64,000 bases of DNA from an uncultured Lachnospiraceae bacterium (GTDB lineage: Bacteria > Bacillota > Clostridia > Lachnospirales > Lachnospiraceae). The stretch lies in contig CACZFF010000040.1 of NCBI GenBank assembly GCA_902780385.1, forward strand, positions 24,515 through 88,514, given 5' to 3'. Shown in pieces: positions 15,852-23,772 of the stretch. Positions within the stretch are counted from its first letter, which is position 1; the number at the start of each line of letters is the position of its first letter. The notes under the pieces are model-generated. The model was not told where the DNA came from. It did not search any database and worked only from the letters and a program-made list of their open reading frames with translations. The translations under genes and the position numbers were made by a program.

Positions 15852-18809
15852 TCATTTGCTCCGGTCATTCCACTCCCCGGCAGCGGCATAATCCTCCATG
15901 ACCGCCTGCGTGCGGGGATGATCCGGGCCGAATATTTTTTCCAGGATCGCGATGGCTGTTTCGAAACAGCGGGAAGCCTTTTTAAATTCTCCTCTGAGCA
16001 GGTACGCCTCTGCAAGATTGTTATACAGATCCGCCCTGTGGGGGTTTTCGGTCCCATACTCCTTTTCCAGAATGGAGAGCGCCTTCCAATACCAGTGGAA
16101 AGCCTCCTCAAGCAGGGTATCCGCCTCCTCCCCGCGCCCCTCGTCACAGGCCCGCCGGCAGAGTTCATCGCAGAGCAGGCCGACATTATTGCAGATTCCC
16201 GCATTCCCGACGAAATCCTCCCCGAAGAGCCCGGTATTGATCTTAAGCGCGCGGTCAAAATATGCACGGGCTTTTTCCATCTCGGAGAGTTCGCTGAATT
16301 CCTGTCCCAGATTACAGCAGATGACCGCGGTCCCCGGATGCAGCTCCCCGTAACAGTCCAGCTGCAGCCCGAGAGCTTTTTCATAATATTCCACTGCCTT
16401 TTCGTGCTCACTGCATCCGGAGTACACAAGGCCCAGGTTGCTGCAGGTCGTGGACAGCACAATACTGTCGGGTCCATAGCTTTCCGTCTGAATCTGAAGA
16501 GCCTTTTTCAGAAGCTCTTCCGCCTCCTCGTACTCCTCCATTTCATACAGCACCACCGCAAGATCATTATAGGTGATCGCAATGTCCGGGATGCCGCCTC
16601 CCTCCATGGATTCCTGCAGGCCAATCGCGCGATGGTAGTGGGCCATAGCTTCCTCAAAGCGGCCCAGCGCGCTTTCCGCCTGGGCGCAGGCCTTGCAGAC
16701 CGATGCGCTGAGGAAAGCAGATGAAGCCGAAGCGGGGAGCCTCTGAACGGCACCTTCCGCCTCATATGCCCATTGCAGCGCAGCCTGCGGATGTCCTGTC
16801 TCATACTCGATCAGGGACGCCTTCCATACCGCCTGCGCGCGCTCCTGACTTCCCAGCCTTTTATATAAGCGCATGAGAAGGCGGGAAACCTGCATGAGGA
16901 TACTATAATCCTGATTCTTTTCCGTGTACTGCTGGTAATAAGACAGGGCACGGCGGATAAAGTCCCCGCAGTTGTCCGCATCCGGAAGGAGTCTGTCCGC
17001 GGCGAGATCCGCAGTCACCGGGTGCATGGAAATCATCCTGCCGGCGCTGATCAGGTGCAGGTCGCGGAAACGCAGGAGCAGGCCCCGCAGGACCTCCGGG
17101 CGCAAAGACCCCTCGCACAGTTCCATAAACAGTCCCCGCTCGATCCCGCTCACAGGAAGCAGGGACAGGATACGGAGCAGAAGCTTCTGTTCCCTGGAAA
17201 AAACAGAAAAGGAAAACAGCCGCGACATCTGGCTGTACACATCGGGAGCCCCCCGGTAAAGGCTGTTTCCTTCTCCCCCAATCTGCGAAAATCGCCCGCT
17301 CCGCACCTTTCCCAGGACCTCTTCAATGGTACTGAATCCGGAATCGTATTTGAGGGCGGCAGCGATCAGTTCGACGACCATGACATGCTTTCCGACGGAG
17401 AGGATGATTTCCTGCATCATCACCTCCTCCGCCTCTGTCCAGATGTGGTCGTCGTAGATTTCCTTTACAAGCTCCGTCAGTTCCGCGCGCGACAGTAGAT
17501 GCTCCTCCGCGGACAGGCAGACCGACGGGTACTGGGGCGGCACAAGGAGCCTTGTCGTAAAGAGAATATTGGCCCCGGTCCGGCAGAGCATGTCCAGAAT
17601 ATCCCCGTTGGTCCTCTGTTCCGGATCCGCCTCGCAGACTTCTCCCATCATTTCAAAAAAGGTACGGTCATACTCCTCCGCATCGAAGTTGTCGATGATC
17701 AGAAGCAGACGGCTTCCATAGCGGGTGATCCGGGAGAGATGGAAGGCAAACAGGTCCTCCGGAGAAATCTCCTCCCAGCAAAGCCTGTCCTGAAAACGGA
17801 TTCCGGCGATGGTGCCCATAAGGTCTTCGTGAAAAGGTACATAGATGCAGCATCCGTCCGCCGCCCGGGAGGCATACTGCAGGGCAAGAGAAGTCTTGCC
17901 ACAGCCGCCGTCTCCGGTGATCCAGACAGGGCTTTTCCTGTGCCGGAACTGTTCGCCGATCCACTCCAGTTCTCTGCTCCTGCCCTTGAAGATCCGTCCG
18001 GTCCGGGGAGGCTGCGAGACAGATGCAATGGCGGGAAGCCCGTTCATCCGCGACTCCCTCTCCTCCACCTGCAGGATCTGTATATTCTGCGGCAGAAGAC
18101 TGCAGAGACAGCGGCAGCTGTCGCGCAGAAGGGCCGCCAGGATCAGCCAGGTCAGAGCCCCTCCCAGTGCCTTATCCGCGCTCTCCTCCTCTCCGCTGGC
18201 AATGGATGTGTCAAAGGTATCCAGAAGAGAACGGATATAACGATAAATCGCGTACCTGTCCGCTGTCTTCATCTGCGGAACAAGTTTCTTCTCCTCCTCC
18301 GGCGAATTGCGCAGAAATCCTTCAATCTCATCGCGGAGATCTTTTTTGCTTTTCCCGCTGTAGATCCCGCAGTATTTTTGCACGATCAGCGTATTGGCCT
18401 CCAGAATGCAGCGCATAGAGGCCGACGCACGTACCTCTCCCTGCTCCGGGTCGCCGTCTACCAGCATCCTGTCAAACTGTGCTCTCCCGGAAGAAACGGA
18501 ATATCCCTTCTCTTCACAGCGCAGCAGAAAACTGCGCCGCTTTGCGTCCGCCTGAATATAGTCCATCAGAGCGTCCCAGCCGCCGAAATGCAGGAAGAGG
18601 AAATGGTTCATCTGAACATTGGGACGGCCGTGTTTTGTCAGGATCTCCGTCATATAGGTCAGGCACTCCTCGGAAAGCCCCTTATCCGTGTGATTCCCTG
18701 TCGGCATAGAAAGATCAGAGGCCGAAAACCTCATCAGGGGACGGCTCTTGTCCTTGGAGTACAGCCGGCGGTCGATCGCCTCCAGCGTGAGAATATAATC
18801 ACTGCTCAT
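15852..18809 (-). CDS. STAND NTPase (NB-ARC-like) with C-terminal TPR array
   Basis: A 985-residue cytoplasmic protein in three parts. Residues 1-270 are an N-terminal region, mostly helical, that I cannot assign. Residues 275-480 are a STAND-type NTPase: Walker A GDGGCGKTSLA (299-309), Walker B SRLLLIIDNFD (366-376), and the arginine sensor segment NILFTTR (414-420). From about residue 480 a winged-helix-like part (MHPVTADLAADRL) leads into six or more tetratricopeptide repeats up to 970, for example YEKALGLQLDCYGELHPGTA. This design is used by signal-transducing switches: transcription activators, apoptosis-like proteins and anti-phage sensors, with the TPRs recognising the trigger. No effector gene adjoins it. 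The gene stands alone between a family D repeat upstream and a terminator downstream. Confidence 0.82.
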   Translation of the reverse strand: MSSDYILTLEAIDRRLYSKDKSRPLMRFSASDLSMPTGNHTDKGLSEECLTYMTEILTKHGRPNVQMNHFLFLHFGGWDALMDYIQADAKRRSFLLRCEEKGYSVSSGRAQFDRMLVDGDPEQGEVRASASMRCILEANTLIVQKYCGIYSGKSKKDLRDEIEGFLRNSPEEEKKLVPQMKTADRYAIYRYIRSLLDTFDTSIASGEEESADKALGGALTWLILAALLRDSCRCLCSLLPQNIQILQVEERESRMNGLPAIASVSQPPRTGRIFKGRSRELEWIGEQFRHRKSPVWITGDGGCGKTSLALQYASRAADGCCIYVPFHEDLMGTIAGIRFQDRLCWEEISPEDLFAFHLSRITRYGSRLLLIIDNFDAEEYDRTFFEMMGEVCEADPEQRTNGDILDMLCRTGANILFTTRLLVPPQYPSVCLSAEEHLLSRAELTELVKEIYDDHIWTEAEEVMMQEIILSVGKHVMVVELIAAALKYDSGFSTIEEVLGKVRSGRFSQIGGEGNSLYRGAPDVYSQMSRLFSFSVFSREQKLLLRILSLLPVSGIERGLFMELCEGSLRPEVLRGLLLRFRDLHLISAGRMISMHPVTADLAADRLLPDADNCGDFIRRALSYYQQYTEKNQDYSILMQVSRLLMRLYKRLGSQERAQAVWKASLIEYETGHPQAALQWAYEAEGAVQRLPASASSAFLSASVCKACAQAESALGRFEEAMAHYHRAIGLQESMEGGGIPDIAITYNDLAVVLYEMEEYEEAEELLKKALQIQTESYGPDSIVLSTTCSNLGLVYSGCSEHEKAVEYYEKALGLQLDCYGELHPGTAVICCNLGQEFSELSEMEKARAYFDRALKINTGLFGEDFVGNAGICNNVGLLCDELCRRACDEGRGEEADTLLEEAFHWYWKALSILEKEYGTENPHRADLYNNLAEAYLLRGEFKKASRCFETAIAILEKIFGPDHPRTQAVMEDYAAAGEWNDRSK

Positions 18810-18877
18810 ACTTTTTGTTTCATTCCTCTCAGTTTGCTGCCCTATCGGCCTTACAGTAAGCTGCTTCCACTAACATT

Positions 18878-19078
18878 GTAAAAGTCGATCGCTCCACTCT
18901 GACGAGTTCTCGCAATCGCCCCATGTATTCGACAATCGGCCCGCTCATCCCGGAGATATCGCGTGCCTTTTTGTCTCATACATGTGGGTCGATCAAATGT
19001 CCGCACATCATGACGTACGCAAACTCGCTTCGCTGGTTTGTGTACGTCCTTCTGTGCGTCCGCTTGATCGACTTTTAC
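18878..19078. repeat. Family D MITE-like element, copy 1
   Basis: A 201-bp element ending in 12-bp inverted repeats (GTAAAAGTCGAT / ATCGACTTTTAC) with internal hairpins. It matches 44538-44722 in inverted orientation, including GATTGTCGAATACATGG and ACATGTATGAGACAAAAAG on the opposite strand. It overlaps the last 24 codons of the next gene. Confidence 0.8.
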
Positions 19079-19406
19079 AGTAGATCAGCCGCAGATGGAG
19101 CATGGATATCTCCTCCCACGGGATCCTTTCATCGACATCCTCGATCTCTATCGACCAGAGCGCCTGCCGGTTGGTCCAGAAACACCCGTTGTGGCGGCTC
19201 AGGGCGATCTCCGCGATAGCCTCGTTTCCATCAATTATAGCACATTCGATTTCCGGCTCAATGTCCGGCACAGCGGGCGACTTGGTACAGGCAGTCATCC
19301 TCCCGCGGATCGTGATCCTGCCGGCCCTGCGGTCTGTCACTGTCTTTACCATATCGATCCGGATTCCCGACTCCAGTCCCATAGGGTCTTCTATCACTGC
19401 ATTCAT
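19008..19406 (-). CDS. Hypothetical protein whose C-terminus is encoded by a repeat element
   Basis: A 132-residue protein with no family I recognise. The first 108 residues look like a small beta-rich domain (RAGRITIRGRMTACTK, ALWSIEIEDVDERIPW). The last 24, beginning at SRSSGRTEGRTQTSEAS, are Arg/Ser/Thr-rich and come entirely from the family D repeat, so the original stop was probably lost when the element landed. The ATG at 19406 has a perfect AAGGAGG 7 nt upstream, which argues that the gene is still translated. A possible promoter (TTGTCT-17-TACGAT) lies at 19482-19454. Codon use in the tail differs from the body. Confidence 0.6.
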   Translation of the reverse strand: MNAVIEDPMGLESGIRIDMVKTVTDRRAGRITIRGRMTACTKSPAVPDIEPEIECAIIDGNEAIAEIALSRHNGCFWTNRQALWSIEIEDVDERIPWEEISMLHLRLIYCKSRSSGRTEGRTQTSEASLRTS

Positions 19407-19453
19407 CTGTGCACCTCCTTGACTGTTTTTTTAACCTGTTTTTTATTAGAAAT

Positions 19454-19482
19454 ATCGTAAAGAATGCAAATTGCACAGACAA
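19454..19482 (-). promoter_or_regulatory. Possible promoter of the 132-residue hypothetical gene
   Basis: TTGTCT and TACGAT on the minus strand with a 17-bp spacer, 48 bp before the start codon. The rest of 19407-19640 is AT-rich and shows no gene. Confidence 0.3.
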
Positions 19483-19640
19483 TGCATTTTCAAGGGATAT
19501 CTTCCCTCAAAATCGATACATAAGAATCCTTTATGAACTTTGCCGTTTTTCTTTGCAGTTTTTCTTTACACTTATTCTTTATAGCAAACAGCGTGCCAAA
19601 CTTTGAAAGCCAGTATTTTCGCGGTTTTTATTTTTTTGCA

Positions 19641-19672
19641 CAAAAAAAGAGTGAGTTGAAATCAACTCACTC
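19641..19672 (-). terminator. Rho-independent terminator of the HD hydrolase gene
   Basis: GAGTGAGTTG and CAACTCACTC form a perfect stem with a 4-nt loop; on the minus strand seven T residues follow. Confidence 0.8.
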
Positions 19673-19766
19673 CGGGCACTCGTCTGCCGTTGTCCCTTTA
19701 TTTTTCTACATTTTTCCGTCCGTTTCCTCCTGTGAGTCAAAATAAACTCGCCGAGTCATTTTTAAC

Positions 19767-20318
19767 TCACCCCGGATCCGCCTCTTTAAACAGCCTTGCA
19801 AACAGCGTCAGATACTCCTCCTCCACCTGCGAAAAAGGCCGCACGACATAGTCGAGGTCGATGTGAATCTGCGGCGCCGGCCGGGGCTGGGGTTCCTGCA
19901 GCAGAACCTCCAGGTCATACCAGAGCAGATCGTCGTCAATCTTTTTCAGTTCCTCCTGCTCCTCTTCTGTCAGCGTACTGCCCAGAAAGCGTTCATATAC
20001 CAGGTCCAGCAAATGGTCCTCCAGCTTCTGATAGGCCGGCAGTGACTCCTTGAAAGGACGGGGAATGTCAGACAAATAGCACTCACTGGCATCATGCAGC
20101 AGACAGGCCAGAGCCAGCCGGGCACCCAGGCCGCGCGCCAACGCCTCCTTTGCACAGCAGATACAGTGCTCACCCACCGACCAGAAAGACTTCACATGCC
20201 CGTTCCCCCTGCAGAGCATGGGAAGCGCATGCGCTATATCCTCGATCTGTATTTTCTCTTTTTCGGGCTCCGTCGGCACAAACCGCACGCCGCTATAAGT
20301 CCTAATATAATTAACCAT
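19767..20318 (-). CDS. HD-domain phosphohydrolase (YfbR/Yfdr-like)
   Basis: A 183-residue cytoplasmic metal-dependent hydrolase. The HD-superfamily metal ligands are visible in order: the first histidine in SVGEHCICCA, the HD pair in ACLLHDASECYLSDIPRPFK, and a later aspartate in KKIDDDLLW. The DASE-x-DIPRPFK form is typical of the YfbR/Yfdr group, which includes 5'-deoxynucleotidases and phage-borne relatives. Nucleotide clean-up is therefore a fair guess but not proven. ATG at 20318 follows AGGGATAATAATA. A family E element begins 23 bp upstream of the start, so the promoter must lie inside or beyond it. Confidence 0.8.
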   Translation of the reverse strand: MVNYIRTYSGVRFVPTEPEKEKIQIEDIAHALPMLCRGNGHVKSFWSVGEHCICCAKEALARGLGARLALACLLHDASECYLSDIPRPFKESLPAYQKLEDHLLDLVYERFLGSTLTEEEQEELKKIDDDLLWYDLEVLLQEPQPRPAPQIHIDLDYVVRPFSQVEEEYLTLFARLFKEADPG

Positions 20319-20340
20319 TATTATTATCCCTACATGTAAG

Positions 20341-20526
20341 ATGATGTTGAGGTCAAAAGGTGGTTAAGGGAACACCGTCTCGTCAAGCTGCACAAACGCC
20401 TTGGGCACGCTCTCGCTCTACCCTCGCTGGCAGCGGTACTAAGGCCGCGCTCGCCAAGGCCCTTCGGCTGTTTGTGCAACTTGTCGAGACTCAGAGCCAT
20501 TGGATACCTTTTGACCTTTACATCAT
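20341..20526. repeat. Family E MITE-like element, full copy
   Basis: 186 bp with 21-bp terminal inverted repeats and a long inner palindrome (GTCTCGTCAAGCTGCACAAA against TTTGTGCAACTTGTCGAGAC). An 11-bp direct repeat, CATGTAAGATG, overlaps both ends (20333-20343 and 20524-20534), as a target-site duplication would. Confidence 0.8.
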
Positions 20527-20579
20527 GTAAGATGCATAACACTATGAATAAATGAGAAAAGTTTTACTTCACAGAGCCT

Positions 20580-20824
20580 GAGCCGCATAGATCCTGGCGG
20601 AGGCTGTTGTGATGAGCATTCAGATGTACTTGGCGAAGCTTATGCGGAGGGCGGGTCAAATGCACGGCCCTCATGGCCGGGCATTTGTTGTCCGCATGTC
20701 TGAAATCCCTCGTCCCTTCAGGACGAGGGATGAGTTCGGACATTGCCCGCCCGCAGCATATGCGAGCCTTAGTACATCTATGCGAAGAACTCCAGCCTCC
20801 AAAGGATCTATGCTGCTTAGGCTC
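20580..20824. repeat. Family F 245-bp imperfect palindrome
   Basis: The whole stretch folds back on itself: GCATAGATCCT...GGAGGCTG pairs with CAGCCTCC...AGGATCTATGC, ATGTACTTGGCGAAGC pairs with GCGAGCCTTAGTACAT, and GAGGGCGGG pairs with CCCGCCCGC. The centre holds ATCCCTCGTC/GACGAGGGAT. No second copy is in the window. It directly follows the family E copy, and together they fill the 545-bp gap between the HD and MATE genes. Confidence 0.75.
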
Positions 20825-20863
20825 GTCCCTTTCACCTATTCACCTGCTTGACGGACCGTCTCC

Positions 20864-22405
20864 TCAAAACATGCCTGTCCTCTTCACCTTCCTCTTCACA
20901 TAATACAGACAGACCAGTCCCATGATGATCTGCAGGGAGGAGGAGAAAGGCGTCGCCAGTCCGATCTGAAAGAGCGAGACAGGGACCCGTTTACTCATGA
21001 AGAAGGACACCGGCACACGAACACAGAAGGCGCTGATAATGCCCTGAGCCATGACGAAGCGGGTCATGCCTATACCGTTGAAGAAGCCGATAAAACAGAA
21101 GAAGATCGGCGTCAGCATACAGTCGATGGCATAGGCTTTGAGATAGTCCGCTCCGGCTGCCGCCACATCCATGTCCTTTGCGAAAAGAAGCGCCAGCTCC
21201 ACGCCGTGGAAAAAGGACAAATAGAACATCACGATACCGACTGACAGCGAAAGCAGTATTCCGTAGCGCAGGGCTTTTTCCGCGCGGTCAAAGCGGCCGG
21301 CGCCTGCATTCTGAGCCACAAATGCGGACATAGACTGCATAAAGGCTGACGGAACCAGCATAATGAAAGCGCATACCTTTTCCGCGACGCCGATACCCGC
21401 GGACGGAACGACGCCCAGGGCATTGACGATTGCCTGAATTATCAAAAAAGAAATGCCGACCAGCAGGTCCTGGGTCGCAATGGGCAATCCCAGACGGGTG
21501 ATGCGGGCGATGATGTCACCCTGGAAGCGGATCTGTTCCCTTGCCAATGTAAAGGGCATCTCATCCCTGCGCATCCTGCGGCGCATGAGAAAGAAGGAAA
21601 TCACGACACTCACTGCCTGGGCTCCGACTGTTGCGATGGCGGCGCCGATGGTGCCCATGTGAAAACCCGCGACAAGAACAAGGTCTCCCACAATATTGAA
21701 GACACAGGCAATCGCCACCGTGATCAGGGGGGTGATGGAATCGCCGATCCCTCGGAAAATACTGCCGATCAGGTTATAGGCGATAATGACAAGCATGCCC
21801 GCCCCGCAGATCCGCACATAGGCAGTGGTCAGTTCAAAGGCCTCCTTAGGCGCATGCATGATCCGGGCGATCAGCCCCGCTCCGGGCACGCAGAGCGCCG
21901 TGAGGACCAGACCGATGCAGACAAACAGCACAATACAGGCGCCGATGGTCTCGCCTCCCTTTTTTGCCTGTCCGCGCCCGATCTGCTGTCCCAACAGGAT
22001 CGTGGCCCCCATGGCAAAGCTGGCCACCAGATTGGTCAGCGTCATCATGATCTGTGATCCCGTTGTGACCGCTGAGACATGGGCCGACACGGCCCCTGCG
22101 TCCGTAAACCGGCCGACGATCATCAGATCGACTGCGCCGTACATGGCCTGCAGAAACAGGGCCGCCAGGACCGGCAGGGCAAACCTCACCAGCGGCAGCA
22201 GAATCTGCCCTTCTGTGAATGTTTTTACCTGTGCCTTATGTGCACTCTGTGTCTCTGCTTTTTCCTGTGCTTTCTGTGCACCCTGTGTCTCTGCTTTTCC
22301 CCGTGCCTTATGTGCACTGTCTGTTTTTGCTTTTACCTGTACTTTCTGTTCGTCTCTTTTCTTCATCTCTTTTTCTGTCTTCTGTGTAATCTGTGTTTTC
22401 ATCAT
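20864..22405 (-). CDS. MATE-family efflux/flippase protein with a repetitive N-terminal tail
   Basis: A 513-residue, 12-helix transporter. The MATE core starts near residue 65 (FTEGQILLPLVRFALPVLAA) and contains MYGAVDLMIVGRF and the mirrored second half. MATE proteins export drugs or metabolites with Na+ or H+, and a few move lipid-linked substrates. Ahead of the core lie about 60 charged residues containing three 12-residue repeats (KAKTDSAHKARG, KAETQGAQKAQE, KAETQSAHKAQV), most unusual for this family. No strong ribosome site precedes the first ATG at 22405. It begins 28 nt after the ATP-grasp-like gene stop and may be the last gene of the glycan operon. Confidence 0.85.
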   Translation of the reverse strand: MMKTQITQKTEKEMKKRDEQKVQVKAKTDSAHKARGKAETQGAQKAQEKAETQSAHKAQVKTFTEGQILLPLVRFALPVLAALFLQAMYGAVDLMIVGRFTDAGAVSAHVSAVTTGSQIMMTLTNLVASFAMGATILLGQQIGRGQAKKGGETIGACIVLFVCIGLVLTALCVPGAGLIARIMHAPKEAFELTTAYVRICGAGMLVIIAYNLIGSIFRGIGDSITPLITVAIACVFNIVGDLVLVAGFHMGTIGAAIATVGAQAVSVVISFFLMRRRMRRDEMPFTLAREQIRFQGDIIARITRLGLPIATQDLLVGISFLIIQAIVNALGVVPSAGIGVAEKVCAFIMLVPSAFMQSMSAFVAQNAGAGRFDRAEKALRYGILLSLSVGIVMFYLSFFHGVELALLFAKDMDVAAAGADYLKAYAIDCMLTPIFFCFIGFFNGIGMTRFVMAQGIISAFCVRVPVSFFMSKRVPVSLFQIGLATPFSSSLQIIMGLVCLYYVKRKVKRTGMF

Positions 22406-22433
22406 ATACGTTTGTTAACAGAAGGTCATGGCA

Positions 22434-23663
22434 CTAAAGTATGTCTGCTCCCTGCAAGATCCGCGGGTCATCCGTGTGGATCGGACACACCTTGCGGTCA
22501 TCCCCGATATTTGTGACCGGAAGACTGGAGGCGCGGAACATGCCCGAGTCAAAATATCGGTCGTCCGCGCAGAGCATCATGCCGCAGATATAGTCCTCAA
22601 AGGGCGTCCCCTCCCAGACCGTCGGATATTTTCTCTGCCGGATAAAGGGCTGCAGGATCATATCCTGTACGTCCCCGCTCTTCCACAGATTCTCCCAGGT
22701 CATTATGTCTGTCAATGGTCCTGCGTACACCTTCTCACTCTTCCCGAGCCGGTGATGTTTGAGGATAAATCCGTCCTTATTGCCGCGTGCCTCCTGCCAG
22801 ATATCGTCCCTGTCTCCGTACAGATAAGTGGGGATCGCGCGGCTGCGAAGGAAGGCGGTCTCCTCCCCTGTCAGGCACCTGTCCGTAAAAACATCCTGAA
22901 ACCAGAGGTTCATAAAACGCTTGTCATGTATGAGGAAAATCGTGCGGAAGTCATTGTACATTCCCGCCTCGATCATGGCTTCGATCGTCCCTTGGGAGAA
23001 AGACAGAAGATCCTTCTGGTTCAGGGCGCTGATCACAAATCCCTTTTTCCAGCGGTCAATATTTCTTTCCACATCCTCAGCCTCAAAGACCTCCACCTTT
23101 TTCCCAAAGGCCTCATAAAAGGGTTTATACAATGCTATCTCGCCGGTCTTGTCCGCACTTTTGAGCACATAGATCTCTTTTTTATCCCCCGTGATCTGCA
23201 GCATGCAGTGCAGGCGCTCATTCAAAGTGGAATAGAGCGGGGAATAACCCGCTTTCCCGTCTTCGTCCTCGATTTTCCGCAGGAATTTCTCCGCCGCGCA
23301 GTCCGCAAAATAGGACATGAAGATCCCGTGGCCGAAAAAACGGCTGGTGATCTCGCACAGGAGCAGGTCTCCCTTCTCCGACACCAGATAATCCGGACGA
23401 TAGGTTCCCGCCCGGAAGGGATACCGGCTCTGCCGGTCCAATATCTCCATTTCCCTGTCGGAAAGGGGCATATACCGGGGCACATACTCCCGGTAGTTTT
23501 CCGCCATATAGACAATACATTTGTATAAGACCTGATGCAGCCGGCGCAGTTCATCCCTGCGCGCGGATGTGATCGCCATCGGCCGATCGTGATACCACCG
23601 GCCGTAATAGGCCGCTTTCTCTCCATGAAGAGAGATAAAGGCCTCTTTATACTTTTCTCCCAT
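22434..23663 (-). CDS. Putative ATP-grasp-like ligase (glutathionylspermidine synthase-like fold)
   Basis: A 409-residue protein I assign only tentatively. The arrangement recalls circularly permuted ATP-grasp enzymes: an N-terminal segment with DYLVSEKGDLLLCEITSRF, a central LIHDKRFMNLWFQDVF, and a nucleotide-binding part with the lysine motif FILKHHRLGKSEKVYAG, then DMILQPFI and a final FRASSLPVTNIGDD. ATP-grasp enzymes join a carboxylate to an amine, thiol or similar group through an acyl phosphate. In this operon it could acylate the amino sugar made by the DegT enzyme. ATG at 23663 follows GCGGGGGAC; an in-frame TTG at 23678 is less likely. It lies 109 nt after the radical SAM gene. Confidence 0.5.
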   Translation of the reverse strand: MGEKYKEAFISLHGEKAAYYGRWYHDRPMAITSARRDELRRLHQVLYKCIVYMAENYREYVPRYMPLSDREMEILDRQSRYPFRAGTYRPDYLVSEKGDLLLCEITSRFFGHGIFMSYFADCAAEKFLRKIEDEDGKAGYSPLYSTLNERLHCMLQITGDKKEIYVLKSADKTGEIALYKPFYEAFGKKVEVFEAEDVERNIDRWKKGFVISALNQKDLLSFSQGTIEAMIEAGMYNDFRTIFLIHDKRFMNLWFQDVFTDRCLTGEETAFLRSRAIPTYLYGDRDDIWQEARGNKDGFILKHHRLGKSEKVYAGPLTDIMTWENLWKSGDVQDMILQPFIRQRKYPTVWEGTPFEDYICGMMLCADDRYFDSGMFRASSLPVTNIGDDRKVCPIHTDDPRILQGADIL

Positions 23664-23772
23664 CAAAGTCCCCCGCAAAGATCCGCTGATACATCCCCGA
23701 TGTGATCCGGGCTGCTGTTGCTTCGATCAGGACGCACCGATCCCGGCGTGATCCGGCTGAAAGTCCCGGCCA

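Noticed and set aside
20330-20542. Short open frames inside the family E and D repeats
   Set aside because: They follow the repeat sequence, lack ribosome sites and change frame between copies.
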